A stretch of DNA of 64,000 nucleotides from UBA7803 sp963822255 (GCA_963822255.1 CAWGGV010000003.1:465070-529069); one strand, 5' to 3'. Positions 27,573 through 38,439 are shown, counted from the first letter of the stretch. A program made the numbers and translations. Notes: generated from the letters alone by a model not told the origin.

Positions 27573-28397
27573 TCACGTGCGCAGAGACAGCTTGACGAAG
27601 CCTTCCTGACGATCGACGAGGACGCAGGACGCGCCATGGCTCCTGGCCCAATCGTTCAGATGCTTGAGATCCTCGCTGCGCACCACCCGTCGCGCCAGCA
27701 GGGTACAGTCTGGCGCCAGCCGGGTGCCGAGACGCGCCAGCGCTCCGATGATGCCCGTGGGCGTGGCTCGAGCGCCGTCGCAGAGTACCAGGCTGACCTT
27801 GTCGGCGAGGTGGGTCGCGTCCACGGCATACCACACGTAGCCGTCGAACAGGTGCGCGCGGCTCGCGATGACATGGGCCGCGCCGATCCGATACTGGGTC
27901 AGCCAGGAGCGGATGGTGCTGGCCCAGTGGGGATCGTGTTCGAGGCACCAGAGCTGCTTGCCTGGCTGCTCTGAGGCGTCGCACAGGCTGCCGAGCACCA
28001 GGGTGAGAAGGCTCGAGCCGCATTGCACGACGGCGCCCTGGGCGCGGCCGGCTTCGGCCAGGCAGCTTCTGAGATAGTGCTCGGCGCCCTGACTCAGCGG
28101 GTCGCCCCAATGCGCGTACAGCTCCGCCACCAAGCCGAGGTCGACCGGCTGATCCGGCTCGAAGTGCAGCCTGCGCATGCAGCGGTCGAAGCCACGGTAG
28201 CGCTCGAACAGGGCGGCCTGTTCCCGCAGGGCGCGCATACCCTTGTACGCGTTGAGAGGGATCGCGAGCTGCATGGCCTTGTCCGGTTTCGGCTTTGCTC
28301 CGAGTATACGGACGCCGCCGGTGCGGAAGGATCTGGTACCGCGGATTCGTGCGGTGGTTCGCAGCGGCTCCGCGACCTCACCGTCCGCATCGTTCAC
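27573..28397 (-). CDS. Putative class I methyltransferase-fold protein
   Basis: A 274-residue protein with a region resembling a Rossmann-type methyltransferase: VVQCGSSLLTLVLGSLCD, then LWCLEHDPHWASTIRSWLTQ and KVSLVLCDGARATPTGIIGA. The first glycines and the acidic Glu at the end of strand 2 fit SAM binding, but the motif is not strong. It starts with GTG and overlaps the ferredoxin stop by GTGA, so translation of the two is probably coupled. The C-terminal end is VDRQEGFVKLSLRT. Function is unknown; a SAM-dependent enzyme linked to the ferredoxin is the best guess. Confidence 0.6.
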   Translation of the reverse strand: MNDADGEVAEPLRTTARIRGTRSFRTGGVRILGAKPKPDKAMQLAIPLNAYKGMRALREQAALFERYRGFDRCMRRLHFEPDQPVDLGLVAELYAHWGDPLSQGAEHYLRSCLAEAGRAQGAVVQCGSSLLTLVLGSLCDASEQPGKQLWCLEHDPHWASTIRSWLTQYRIGAAHVIASRAHLFDGYVWYAVDATHLADKVSLVLCDGARATPTGIIGALARLGTRLAPDCTLLARRVVRSEDLKHLNDWARSHGASCVLVDRQEGFVKLSLRT

Positions 28398-28714
28398 ACC
28401 TGACGGGCAGGCACCTCGACCACGAGGCCGGTCAGCGACTCGTCGGGAAACAGCTGACAGGACAGTCGGCTTTCAGGGCGAACATCGGTCACGTACTCGA
28501 GAATCTCCACCTCATCGGGGTGCGGTGGCGGCAGACGAGCGAGAAACGGCTCGGCCACGTAGCAGTGGCAGGTGGCGCAGGTGCAGCCTCCGCCGCACTG
28601 GCCGAGGATGCCGGGGATGCCGTTGTCGAGGGCGCCGTCCATGACCGACGCACCCGCCTCTATGCGGCAGGTGATGCGCGAGCCGTCCGGCTGAACGTAA
28701 GTGACGTCGGGCAT
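28394..28714 (-). CDS. [2Fe-2S] ferredoxin, second copy
   Basis: A ferredoxin of about 106 residues, starting at MPDVTYVQPDGSRITCR, with ligands in QCGGGCTCATCHCYVAEPF and SRLSCQLFPDESLTGL. An upstream in-frame ATG (28732) would add six residues; neither start has a strong ribosome site. It is the same subclass as the ferredoxin at 22327, but its ligand loop has an extra Cys (CHCYV). It is the first gene of a unit with the methyltransferase-like gene and divergent from coaE. It could supply electrons to the P450s or Rieske oxygenases. Confidence 0.92.
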   Translation of the reverse strand: MPDVTYVQPDGSRITCRIEAGASVMDGALDNGIPGILGQCGGGCTCATCHCYVAEPFLARLPPPHPDEVEILEYVTDVRPESRLSCQLFPDESLTGLVVEVPARQV

Positions 28715-28811
28715 GCCTGAGACAGAAACCATCGATAGCGGCTAGAATACCAGGCTTTTCCAGTTGCCAAATGAGGGCGAACGAGCTCGCGTCCGTTCGC
28801 GTATTCGAACC

Positions 28812-29438
28812 ATGAAAATCGGATTGACAGGCGGAATCGCCTCAGGCAAGTCCACGGCGGCCAGATATCTGGCCCAGCTCGGCGCTCACATCATCGATGC
28901 CGACCTGCTCGGCCACCGGGTCTACGAGCCCGGGACTGCCGGATTCCGGCAAGTAGTCGATGCATTCGGCGGTGAGGTGGTGGGTGCCGACGGCCGCATC
29001 GACCGCAAGCTCCTCGGCGGCAAGGTGTTCGGTGATCCCGCGCAGCTCCAGCGGCTGACGGACATCGTCTGGCCCGGCATCCTTTCGATGGCCGAGGCCG
29101 AGATGGCCGAAGTGGCCGGCCGGGATCCGGCGCGCGTCATCGTGCTGGAAGCTGCTGTGCTGCTGGAAGCGGGCTGGCAACGGGCAGTCGACGAGGTCTG
29201 GGCGCTGGTGGTGCCCCGCCGGCTGGCCGTGGAGCGGGCGTGTGCCCGCGACGGGCTGGATCCACAGGACGTCGAGCGCCGTATCGACGCGCAGATGAGC
29301 AACGACGAGCGCCGCCGCGGCGCCGACCTGGTCATCGACAACTCCGCCGATCCGGAGACGCTGCTGGCGCACCTGGACCGGGAGTGGCTCCGAGTAACCG
29401 GCAACGACGGCCGCGAGCGCCGGGAGCGCGCCGGATGA
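28812..29438 (+). CDS. coaE: Dephospho-CoA kinase
   Basis: A 208-residue kinase for the last step of coenzyme A synthesis. The P-loop is IGLTGGIASGKSTAARYLA at the very N-terminus, followed by the CoA-domain residues HIIDADLLGHRVYEPGT, LTDIVWPGIL and VLEAAVLLEAGWQRAVDEVW, then the lid RIDAQMSNDERRRGADLVIDN. Length fits the family. The stop overlaps the next gene's ATG (ATGA), so the PHP-domain gene is translationally coupled to it. Confidence 0.95.
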   Translation: MKIGLTGGIASGKSTAARYLAQLGAHIIDADLLGHRVYEPGTAGFRQVVDAFGGEVVGADGRIDRKLLGGKVFGDPAQLQRLTDIVWPGILSMAEAEMAEVAGRDPARVIVLEAAVLLEAGWQRAVDEVWALVVPRRLAVERACARDGLDPQDVERRIDAQMSNDERRRGADLVIDNSADPETLLAHLDREWLRVTGNDGRERRERAG

Positions 29439-30064
29439 TCCTCGACCTGCACACCCATTCCATCAAGTCCGACGACGGACGCGCGAAGGTTCGCAACTAC
29501 TGCCAGTGGATCCGTACCCGCGAGGTTCCCATCGACGGCTTCGTGCTCACCGAGCACCGCCAGTTCGATGCCGAGTCTGACTATGCCGAGCTGGCCGAGG
29601 AGTTCGGCCTCACCATCCTCAAAGGCAGCGAGGTGGAGACCGAGTACGGCCACGTGCTGGTGTTCGGCGTAACCGAACAACTGCGGGGCGCGCTGGACTT
29701 TGCGGACATACGTCTGCCTCTGGCCCGGGTCATCGAAGCCTGCGACGTCCATGGCGCCGTGCCGGTGCCTTGCCATCCGGGCCGGCCGAGGGTGGGCATG
29801 CACGCCCATCTGGAGGAGTTCGGCGTGCCGGAGGGCGTGCGGATCGTGGAAATCTACAACGGCGGCAGCCGCGACGGTGAGGACGCGATCGCCCAGGCGA
29901 TGGCCGATGCGCAGGGTTATCTCGGTATCGGCGGAAGCGATGCCCACATCGTCAGTCACGTCGGGCGCTGCGCCACCCGGTTCCCTGATGCGATCAGCAA
30001 TGAGGGCGAGCTGGTGGAAGCGCTGCGCGCCGGTGAATTTCAAGCCATCACCAACAGGCAGTGA
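29435..30064 (+). CDS. PHP-domain metal-dependent phosphoesterase
   Basis: A 209-residue PHP-family protein. Metal-binding motifs are LDLHTHSIKSDDGR at the N-terminus, DGFVLTEHRQFDAE, ILKGSEVETEYGHVLVFG, PCHPGRPRVGM and the last HxD-like site GGSDAHIVSHVG. Relatives hydrolyse phosphoesters such as 5'-3' oligonucleotides or histidinol phosphate; the substrate is unknown here. It overlaps coaE by 4 bp. Confidence 0.85.
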   Translation: MILDLHTHSIKSDDGRAKVRNYCQWIRTREVPIDGFVLTEHRQFDAESDYAELAEEFGLTILKGSEVETEYGHVLVFGVTEQLRGALDFADIRLPLARVIEACDVHGAVPVPCHPGRPRVGMHAHLEEFGVPEGVRIVEIYNGGSRDGEDAIAQAMADAQGYLGIGGSDAHIVSHVGRCATRFPDAISNEGELVEALRAGEFQAITNRQ

Positions 30065-30068
30065 TCCC

Positions 30069-30521
30069 ATGAGCGAAGCGCTGAACGTGGAGGAGCTGCG
30101 CGAGCGGTTTCTCAATAAAGTGTTCGACGAGCAGGTATTTCAGTTGACAGCCGAGCAGATCGTCGACTACGCCACCGCCTGCGGCGAACGGGCACCCCGG
30201 TTCACCGATCCCGCAGACCCGGATTTCCAGGCATCGCCCACCTTTCCGTCCAGCTTCCGTCCCGGCCGACGGCTGCCGGAAGACTTCCCGAGTCTACCCG
30301 GCCTCGGCATGGACGCTGGCAAGGCGGTGGCGCCGCGGCGGCCGATCCGGCCCGGCGTGAAGCTCACGGCCAGGACCCATCTGCACGACATCTACACCAA
30401 GACCGGGCGCTCCGGATCGATGACCTTCATGGTGACGCGGATGGACATCTACGATCCGGGCGACGTGCACCTGGCATCGGCGGATACCCGCATCGTCATC
30501 CGTGAGAGGCCTGAGCGATGA
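30069..30521 (+). CDS. Hot-dog MaoC N-terminal-like dehydratase subunit
   Basis: A 150-residue hot-dog protein of the FAS1-like dehydratase/MaoC N-terminal type: LNKVFDEQVFQLTAEQIVDYATACGERAPRFTD, then RPIRPGVKLTARTHLHDIYTKTGRSGSM. It has no clear catalytic Asp/His pair, so it is likely the non-catalytic half of a heteromer. It overlaps the next MaoC gene (ATGA), which would give the catalytic half. Such pairs hydrate steroid or fatty-acyl enoyl-CoA side chains. Confidence 0.78.
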   Translation: MSEALNVEELRERFLNKVFDEQVFQLTAEQIVDYATACGERAPRFTDPADPDFQASPTFPSSFRPGRRLPEDFPSLPGLGMDAGKAVAPRRPIRPGVKLTARTHLHDIYTKTGRSGSMTFMVTRMDIYDPGDVHLASADTRIVIRERPER

Positions 30522-30934
30522 GCGTTACCCGCATCGACGAGGTGGATTTCGGCGAGGAGCTGCCGGTATTCGAGCCGGATACCAGCCTCGACAACGTCCG
30601 CAAGTTCGTCGTGGCCGCCGGCTGGAACGGCCCGCGGTTCACCGATCACGAAGCGGCGCGGCGGGAGGGACTGCCCGGGGCCCTGGTGCCGGGGATTCTC
30701 AGTCAGGGGTTTCTGGCGGCGATGATTCACCGGTGGGCGCCGGACGCCGTCATCGATGAGATCGACACCGTATTCCGGGCGCCGGTGATCGTAGACCAGC
30801 CTTACCGCATCAGCGGCGTCGTCACCGACGTGAACGAGGAGACCGGCGGCGTCGAGATCGACCTGACCCTCACCAACGAGAAAGCTGAGACGCGCGTGTT
30901 CGGAACGGCCACGGTCCGATTCATGCCGGGGTGA
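30518..30934 (+). CDS. Hot-dog MaoC-type enoyl-CoA hydratase subunit
   Basis: A 138-residue MaoC-like protein: VDFGEELPVFEPDTSLDNVR, NGPRFTDHEAARREGLPGALVPG and GFLAAMIHRWAPDAVIDEID. The RFTDHEAAR-LVPG block is the usual substrate loop. It starts four bases before the end of the preceding gene, which supports a hetero-oligomer. Its end overlaps the 3' end of the DUF35 gene on the other strand by 14 bp. Confidence 0.8.
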   Translation: MSVTRIDEVDFGEELPVFEPDTSLDNVRKFVVAAGWNGPRFTDHEAARREGLPGALVPGILSQGFLAAMIHRWAPDAVIDEIDTVFRAPVIVDQPYRISGVVTDVNEETGGVEIDLTLTNEKAETRVFGTATVRFMPG

Positions 30935-31334
30935 ACAGCGGCACGTTCAGCGCCTCGTGCTCTTCCCATGTCACTTCCACGCGCTGGCCGCAGGCCAGGT
31001 CGCGGGTCGGATCGTCGACGCCCACCACGTTGGAGAGTATGCGAGGGCCCTCATCCAGGTCGATCCACGCCACCGCGTAGGGCACTTGGGTGCGGAAGAA
31101 CGGGTGGTAGCTCTGCCGCACCACGCTGAAGGTGTAGATGGTCGCCTTGCCCGAGGCGGTGTGCCAACGGAGCTTGCCGCCGGTGCAGCCGGTGCAGTGG
31201 CGGCGGGGATGCCAGACCACGGTGCCGCACTTGTCGCACTTCTGGTAACGCAGAGTCTTGGTCTTCGTCGCCTGCCAGAACTCGCGGGTATCGGGCTCGT
31301 CTGGATTCGGCAACGGTCGTGTGGGTTCCGCCAT
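30921..31334 (-). CDS. DUF35 OB-fold protein with zinc ribbon
   Basis: A 137-residue protein with an N-terminal rubredoxin-like zinc ribbon (YQKCDKCGTVVWHPRRHCTGC) followed by an OB-fold with TASGKATIYTFSVVRQSYHP and PYAVAWIDLDEGPRILSNVV. DUF35 proteins usually act with a thiolase-like partner, the arrangement seen here: the thiolase-like gene lies 2 bp upstream. In steroid side-chain degradation the DUF35/Ltp2 pair performs retro-aldol cleavage. The final residues are EEHEALNVPLFTPA. Confidence 0.9.
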   Translation of the reverse strand: MAEPTRPLPNPDEPDTREFWQATKTKTLRYQKCDKCGTVVWHPRRHCTGCTGGKLRWHTASGKATIYTFSVVRQSYHPFFRTQVPYAVAWIDLDEGPRILSNVVGVDDPTRDLACGQRVEVTWEEHEALNVPLFTPA

Positions 31335-31336
31335 GA

Positions 31337-32530
31337 TCAGTCTCTCCCCAGAATGATGGTGCCGGCGCAGTGGCGGGCGCCGAGCATGCCGCCGTTGCCG
31401 TGGGCGACGGCCAGGCGCGCGTCAGCGACCTGGCTGGTGGATTCGCCGCGGAGCTGCCGGGCGGCCTCGATCAGCAGAAAGATGCCGCGCATGCCGGGAT
31501 GGTTGGACGACAGGCCCCCGCCGTCCGTGTTGAGCGCCGGCCCGCCGGTCTGGTCGAACCGCAGCCGGCCGCCTTCCACCCAGCGTCCGCCCTCTCCTTT
31601 GGCACAGAATCCCAGATCTTCCAGGATCGTCAGCACGGTGATGGAGAAGGAGTCGTAGATCATCGCGATGTCCATCTCGGCCGGCGCGATCCCCGCCTCG
31701 GCGAATGCCTGAGGGCCGGACTGCGCGGCCGCGCTGGTGGTGATGTCGGCGCCGTTTTCCGGATAGCGGGTCGCTTCACCGCTGCCGAGGATCCATACCG
31801 GCGGCTTGGCGCAGTTCCGGGCGACCTCCGGGGCGGCGATGACCACGGCGCCTGCCCCGTCGGAGATCATGCAGCACTCCAGCAGGTGCAGCGGGTCGGC
31901 GATCATGCGTGAGCCGACCACGTCGTCGATGGTGGTTTCGCGGATGTCGAGAAACTCCAGGTCCTGCATGGCCTTCACCGCATCGGGGTTGCGCATGGCG
32001 TGTGCGCGGGTGGCCACGGAGATTTCGGCGAGTTGCTCGCTGGTGGTGCCGTACTCGTACATGTGCCGGCGCGCCACCATGGCGTAGTTGGCGACCAGGG
32101 TCTGGCCGACGAAGGCCTCCATGTTGTCGCCGGGCTGGATGCCGCCGCCGCCACGGCCACCGACTCCGATGCGGGCGGTGTTGCTGTGGGCGGTGGAGCC
32201 GTAGCTCAAGAGGGCGACGCGAGCCTTGCCGGCGGCGATGGCGCGGCGGGCGTGGGCCGCGTGGTACTCGTAGGAGCTGCCGCCCACGTTGGTGGTGTCG
32301 ATGACGTTGGGCTTGATGCCGAAATACTCGGAGATCGTGAATCCGCTCATCGGGCCCGCCTCGCCCGCATCGTAGACCGCGTCCACGTCACGCCAGGTCA
32401 GCCCGGCGTCCTCCAGAGCTCGAGCCGCACAGACCGCTTTGAGCTGCAACGGGGAGAGCGCGCCCGCCACGTCCCGGGACGGATACTCGTGAATACCGAC
32501 GATGGCGGCGCTTCTGGGTTGCGCTGTCAA
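31337..32530 (-). CDS. Thiolase-superfamily protein lacking the nucleophilic Cys (Ltp2-like)
   Basis: A 397-residue thiolase-fold protein of the lipid-transfer/SCP-x group. The site of the usual nucleophilic Cys reads TTNVGGSSYEYHAAHARRA, so the acyl-acceptor Cys is absent, as in Ltp2-type aldolases. Other marks: MISDGAGAVVIAAPE, NTDGGGLSSNHPGMRG and the C-terminal AHGNGGMLGARHCAGTIILG. With the DUF35 gene it likely forms a C-C lyase complex. A TTG start at 32530 follows a strong ribosome site (GGGGGAG); there is no ATG nearby that fits. Confidence 0.85.
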   Translation of the reverse strand: MTAQPRSAAIVGIHEYPSRDVAGALSPLQLKAVCAARALEDAGLTWRDVDAVYDAGEAGPMSGFTISEYFGIKPNVIDTTNVGGSSYEYHAAHARRAIAAGKARVALLSYGSTAHSNTARIGVGGRGGGGIQPGDNMEAFVGQTLVANYAMVARRHMYEYGTTSEQLAEISVATRAHAMRNPDAVKAMQDLEFLDIRETTIDDVVGSRMIADPLHLLECCMISDGAGAVVIAAPEVARNCAKPPVWILGSGEATRYPENGADITTSAAAQSGPQAFAEAGIAPAEMDIAMIYDSFSITVLTILEDLGFCAKGEGGRWVEGGRLRFDQTGGPALNTDGGGLSSNHPGMRGIFLLIEAARQLRGESTSQVADARLAVAHGNGGMLGARHCAGTIILGRD

Positions 32531-32651
32531 GAGTCTCCCCCTTCGCTGAATTGAGACCGGGAGTCTAAGGGATTTCGCGCGCCGATCCCACGCGCTGGAT
32601 TGAATCTTGCTCCCTCTGGAGGGTGTGTTGCTCTAGATTGGAGGTTTCAAA

Positions 32652-33236
32652 ATGGCCAAAGGACGAACGGTACAGGTGCTAGTGGCAGGTACCCTCATCA
32701 CATTGCTGGCGGCCTGCCAGAATCTGCCCGGTTCCCGCACTCAGCAAAGCACGGGCGCGGGCGCCGCCGTCGGTGCGGCGGTAGGCGCGGCGGCCGCAGA
32801 CAACGACCTTGTCGGCACCTTGCTGGGCAGCGCGGCGGGTGCTGCCGGCGGCTACCTGATCGGCGCGCGCACGGACTGGTTCGGCCAGAAGTCGGACAGT
32901 CGCAGCGCGGCGCGGGACGCCGTGCAGAACGCCCAGCAGAGCCCGGCCACGGTCGCCGACGTACGTAACTCCGATACCGCCGATCTCAACGGTGACGGTT
33001 TCGTCACCATGGACGAGCTCATTGCCCTGCATCGGGCCGGACTGAACCGCAACGAGATCATCGACCGGCTGCAAGCGACGAATCAGGTGTTCGAGCTGTC
33101 GAGCGCTCAGCGTCAGCGGCTCATCGACGCGGGTCTGAGCCCGAGCCTGGTGGCCCGGGTGGACGAGGTGAACCGGTCCGAGCGGGACCGGGTGCTCGGC
33201 AATGACTCCCAGGTGATCAGCCGGCAGCCCTCCTGA
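32652..33236 (+). CDS. Lipoprotein with glycine zipper and EF-hand-like loop
   Basis: A 194-residue predicted outer-membrane lipoprotein. A signal peptide ends in the lipobox LLAAC (Cys near residue 22). A Gly/Ala zipper follows (TGAGAAVGAAVGAAAADNDL, LLGSAAGAAGGYLIGA), then DLNGDGFVTMDE, a textbook EF-hand calcium loop, and a charged helical tail (AQRQRLIDAGLSPSLVARVDE). Zipper lipoproteins sit in the periplasmic face of the outer membrane. The sequence upstream (aggtttcaaa) is ATG-proximal; the gene stands alone. Confidence 0.78.
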   Translation: MAKGRTVQVLVAGTLITLLAACQNLPGSRTQQSTGAGAAVGAAVGAAAADNDLVGTLLGSAAGAAGGYLIGARTDWFGQKSDSRSAARDAVQNAQQSPATVADVRNSDTADLNGDGFVTMDELIALHRAGLNRNEIIDRLQATNQVFELSSAQRQRLIDAGLSPSLVARVDEVNRSERDRVLGNDSQVISRQPS

Positions 33237-33407
33237 CAGGAAAGCGACAGCCGCGTGTCGCGGTGAGCTTGCCTGTGGGCCGTCCATGGACGCCGCAGGA
33301 AGTGCCGGGCACGCGACTGCGCCTACGGCCGCTCGCCGGCGCCTCCACAATGTTCGGCTTCGTGAATTGATATACTCCTGCGCTGTCATTCGCAGGGGAA
33401 GTTGGTC

Positions 33408-35555
<2,148 letters not shown>

Positions 35556-35579
35556 ATTATTGAAACGGAAGCTTAAAAT

Positions 35580-35987
35580 ATGATCGGTAAGCTCAACCAT
35601 GTGGCCATCGTAGTGCCGGACCTGGCGTCGGCCGCGGCGCTTTACCGCAGCACGCTGGGGGCCCGGGTGTCCGAGCCGGTAGCGCTGCCCGACCACGGCG
35701 TGACCACGGTGTTCGTGGAGTTGCCCAACACCAAGATCGAGCTGCTGCATCCCCTCGGCGAAAGCTCGCCGGTGGCGAAATTCCTGGCCAATAATCCCAG
35801 CGGCGGCATGCACCACGTCTGCTACGAGGTCAGCGACATCCACGCCGCCATCGAGTCCCTCAGCGGGGACGGCGCGCGGGTGCTTGGGGACGGCAAACCG
35901 AAGACGGGCGCGCACGGCCTGCCCGTGGTGTTCCTGCACCCGAAGGACTTCTGCGGCACCCTGATCGAGCTCGAGGAAGTCGCCTGA
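35580..35987 (+). CDS. mce: Methylmalonyl-CoA epimerase
   Basis: A 135-residue vicinal-oxygen-chelate protein: KLNHVAIVVPDLASAAALYR, TKIELLHPLGESSPV, GGMHHVCYEVSDIHAAIE and DFCGTLIELEEV, with the two His and two Glu metal ligands of epimerases. It interconverts (R)- and (S)-methylmalonyl-CoA between the carboxylase and mutase steps. It is directly downstream of the mutase gene. The leader is AT-rich compared with its surroundings. Confidence 0.94.
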   Translation: MIGKLNHVAIVVPDLASAAALYRSTLGARVSEPVALPDHGVTTVFVELPNTKIELLHPLGESSPVAKFLANNPSGGMHHVCYEVSDIHAAIESLSGDGARVLGDGKPKTGAHGLPVVFLHPKDFCGTLIELEEVA

Positions 35988-36056
35988 ACGCGCTCCCCGG
36001 TAGGTTGGCGGCGGTCGCGCTCTGCAGAGCGCTGGCACTTGGCGTCCGGGTAGCCG

Positions 36057-37991
36057 GTGACCGCGCCTGCCCGGTTCGGCACCTTGCTCGGCATCGCCCC
36101 CGGCGACGTTGCCGCCTATTCCTCTGACTACGACACCGCCGACGAGGGCGAGTACCCGAACCGGGGGGCTTTCCGCAGTTATCTCAACGGTGTCTACATG
36201 GGCTACAAGTGGCAGTGCGTGGAGTTCGCGCGGCGCTGGATGTTCGTGAACTGCGGCTACATCTTCGATGACGTGGCGATGGCCTACGAGATCTTCCGGT
36301 TGCCGTCGGTCCGCAGAGTCGAGGGCGGCGAGCTGCTGCCGCTGCACGCGTTCCGCAACGGGTCACGGCGCCATCCGGAGCCGGGGTGCCTTCTGGTCTG
36401 GGGTGAAGGCGGCACCTTCGAGCATACGGGGCATGTGGCGGTGGTCATCGAGGTACGTGCCGACTGCGTGCGGATCGCCGATCAGAACTTCGATCACCGC
36501 CCGTGGCCGGACGACCAGCCGTTCTCCCGGGAGATCCCGGCGCGGATCACCGAGGACGGCGGCTATTGGCTGCGCTGTGCGTTCGGCGAGGCGGGCATCC
36601 TCGGCTGGGTCATCCAGACCCGGGACGCCCGCTGCGCCGAGACCTTCGCGCCGCCCGATTCCAGGTTGTTCGAGCTGCGGCCGGGAATGGTGAACGAACA
36701 CGTGGGGCAGACGCAGTCCTGGCTGAACGTCGCCAACCCCGACGAGGCCGCGTACGTGACCATGATGGGCGGCCATAAGCTGGCGGCCGCGGAGCGCAAT
36801 CAGCGGCGGTTCTTCGTGGTTTCCGAGACGGCGCTCGATGAGTTGCGGCGCGCCACCAACGAGCTGCACGCGCTGTTCATGCACGCCACCGACTACGTGC
36901 TGCGGGACGATGCGGTGCTGGCCAGGTTCGGCTTGCCGCCGGTGCTGTGGCCGCGGATCCGTCAGTCCTGGGACAACCGCCGCAATCAGATGATCACCGG
37001 TCGGTTCGACTTCACTCTCTCCGAGCGGGGCATCAAGGTTTACGAGTACAACTGTGACTCGGCTTCATGCCACATGGATGCCGGGAAGGTCCAGGGCCGT
37101 TGGGCGGAACACTTCGGCTGCACGGTCGGCCGCGATCCGGGCGCGCCGCTGACCGGCGAGCTGGTCGACGCCTGGCGGCACAGCGACGTCGCCGACCGGC
37201 GCCGGCCGGGCGAGGTTCTGCACATCATGATCGACCGGGACCTCGAGGAGACCTATCACGCGCTCTACATGAAAGAGGCGCTGGATGCCGCGGGCGTTCC
37301 CTCCAAGCTCCTTCATGGCATGAGCCAGGTCTCGCGCAACGAAAGCGGGGAGGTCGTGGACGCGGATGGGGTGCCCATCCGCTGGGTATGGAAGACCTGG
37401 GCCTGGGAGACCGCGCTGGACCAGCTTCGCGCCGAGGTGGAAGGACATGGGGCGGTGGCGCTGCCGCAGCCTGGCGGACGCCGCGCGCCGCGCCTGGTGG
37501 ACGTTCTGCTGCGCCCGGAGGTCATGGTCTACGAGCCGCTGTGGACGTTGATTCCCAGCAACAAGGCGATCCTGCCGGTGCTGTGGGAGATGTTTCCCGG
37601 TCACCCGTATCTGCTGAACTCCGCCTTCGAGCTCACCGACTCCATGGCCGCGGCCGGCTACGTGAGGAAGCCCATCGTCGGTCGCCAGGGCGCAAACATC
37701 GTGTTATTCGATTCAAATCAAAGGGTAATAGAAGAAACCTCTGGTAACTTCGACACACGGGATCACGTCTATCAAGAGCTCTTTCCGTTGCCGCAGGTGG
37801 CGGGCGACAGCGTGCAGGTCTGCACGTTCTCGGCCGGCGGCGCGTACGCGGGGGCCTGTGTGCGCATCGACCCGAGCATGGTGATCACCGGCGACAGCGA
37901 CATGGTCGCCCTGCGGGTGCTCGACGACGTGTCGTTCCTCGACAACGACTGGCCCGGGCAGCAGGCGGAAACGTCCGGCTATCAGATCTGA
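36057..37991 (+). CDS. gss: Bifunctional glutathionylspermidine synthetase/amidase
   Basis: A 644-residue protein with an N-terminal CHAP amidase domain (catalytic Cys in YKWQCVEFARRW, His in EHTGHVAVVIEV, later IADQNFD) and a C-terminal ATP-grasp synthetase (KVYEYNCDSASCHMDAGKVQ, WKTWAWETA, LIPSNKAILPVLWEMFP, NIVLFDSNQRV). It forms and hydrolyses glutathionylspermidine, a thiol-redox conjugate known in enterobacteria. The GTG start (36057) is used. The gene is convergent with the CHY zinc-finger gene, overlapping by 10 bp at the ends. Codon use looks like its neighbours. Confidence 0.93.
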   Translation: MTAPARFGTLLGIAPGDVAAYSSDYDTADEGEYPNRGAFRSYLNGVYMGYKWQCVEFARRWMFVNCGYIFDDVAMAYEIFRLPSVRRVEGGELLPLHAFRNGSRRHPEPGCLLVWGEGGTFEHTGHVAVVIEVRADCVRIADQNFDHRPWPDDQPFSREIPARITEDGGYWLRCAFGEAGILGWVIQTRDARCAETFAPPDSRLFELRPGMVNEHVGQTQSWLNVANPDEAAYVTMMGGHKLAAAERNQRRFFVVSETALDELRRATNELHALFMHATDYVLRDDAVLARFGLPPVLWPRIRQSWDNRRNQMITGRFDFTLSERGIKVYEYNCDSASCHMDAGKVQGRWAEHFGCTVGRDPGAPLTGELVDAWRHSDVADRRRPGEVLHIMIDRDLEETYHALYMKEALDAAGVPSKLLHGMSQVSRNESGEVVDADGVPIRWVWKTWAWETALDQLRAEVEGHGAVALPQPGGRRAPRLVDVLLRPEVMVYEPLWTLIPSNKAILPVLWEMFPGHPYLLNSAFELTDSMAAAGYVRKPIVGRQGANIVLFDSNQRVIEETSGNFDTRDHVYQELFPLPQVAGDSVQVCTFSAGGAYAGACVRIDPSMVITGDSDMVALRVLDDVSFLDNDWPGQQAETSGYQI

Positions 37992-38380
37992 CCGTCGGCC
38001 GGCAGCTCGAAGTAGAGGTGGTAGTGGCGGACGCACCCCGGATTGAACGCGGTGCCGCACCCGGGACAGGTCGAGGCACTGGTCAGATATGCGCTGATGG
38101 AGAGGCGATGGCCGCACGCGCCGCAGAGCACGGCCGGCGCGTGGTGCTCGGCGAGGGGCCAGAGCTGGACCGGGTGATCCTCACAGGCGGCGTGGCAGTG
38201 GATGCACGGGTACCAGCGGCCGCAGCACGCGAAGCGGATGGCCACCACGTCGTGAGGCTCGTGGTAATGGCGGCACCGGGTCTGTGCATCCACGTCGAGC
38301 CCGTGTACCGCAGCGCCGTGAACGGTACGGCTGCCGACGCGGTGGCCACCGTGCCCGAGGGGAGTGCCGGAACTCGTCAT
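37982..38380 (-). CDS. CHY-type zinc-finger protein
   Basis: A 132-residue protein with a CHY zinc-finger pattern: TRCRHYHEPHDVVAIRFACC, YPCIHCHAACEDHPVQLWPL, VLCGACGHRL and CPGCGTAFNPGCVRHYHLYF. These domains bind several zinc ions and occur in E3 ligases of eukaryotes and in small bacterial proteins of unknown role. The ATG at 38380 is chosen; an upstream start at 38428 would add 16 residues. It is divergent from the 38440 gene. Confidence 0.85.
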   Translation of the reverse strand: MTSSGTPLGHGGHRVGSRTVHGAAVHGLDVDAQTRCRHYHEPHDVVAIRFACCGRWYPCIHCHAACEDHPVQLWPLAEHHAPAVLCGACGHRLSISAYLTSASTCPGCGTAFNPGCVRHYHLYFELPADGQI

Positions 38381-38439
38381 GTGCCGTATTGTAGCAGTCG
38401 AGTTGTGGCAGCCGAGCCTCCGCGTCACGAGGAAAGGCC

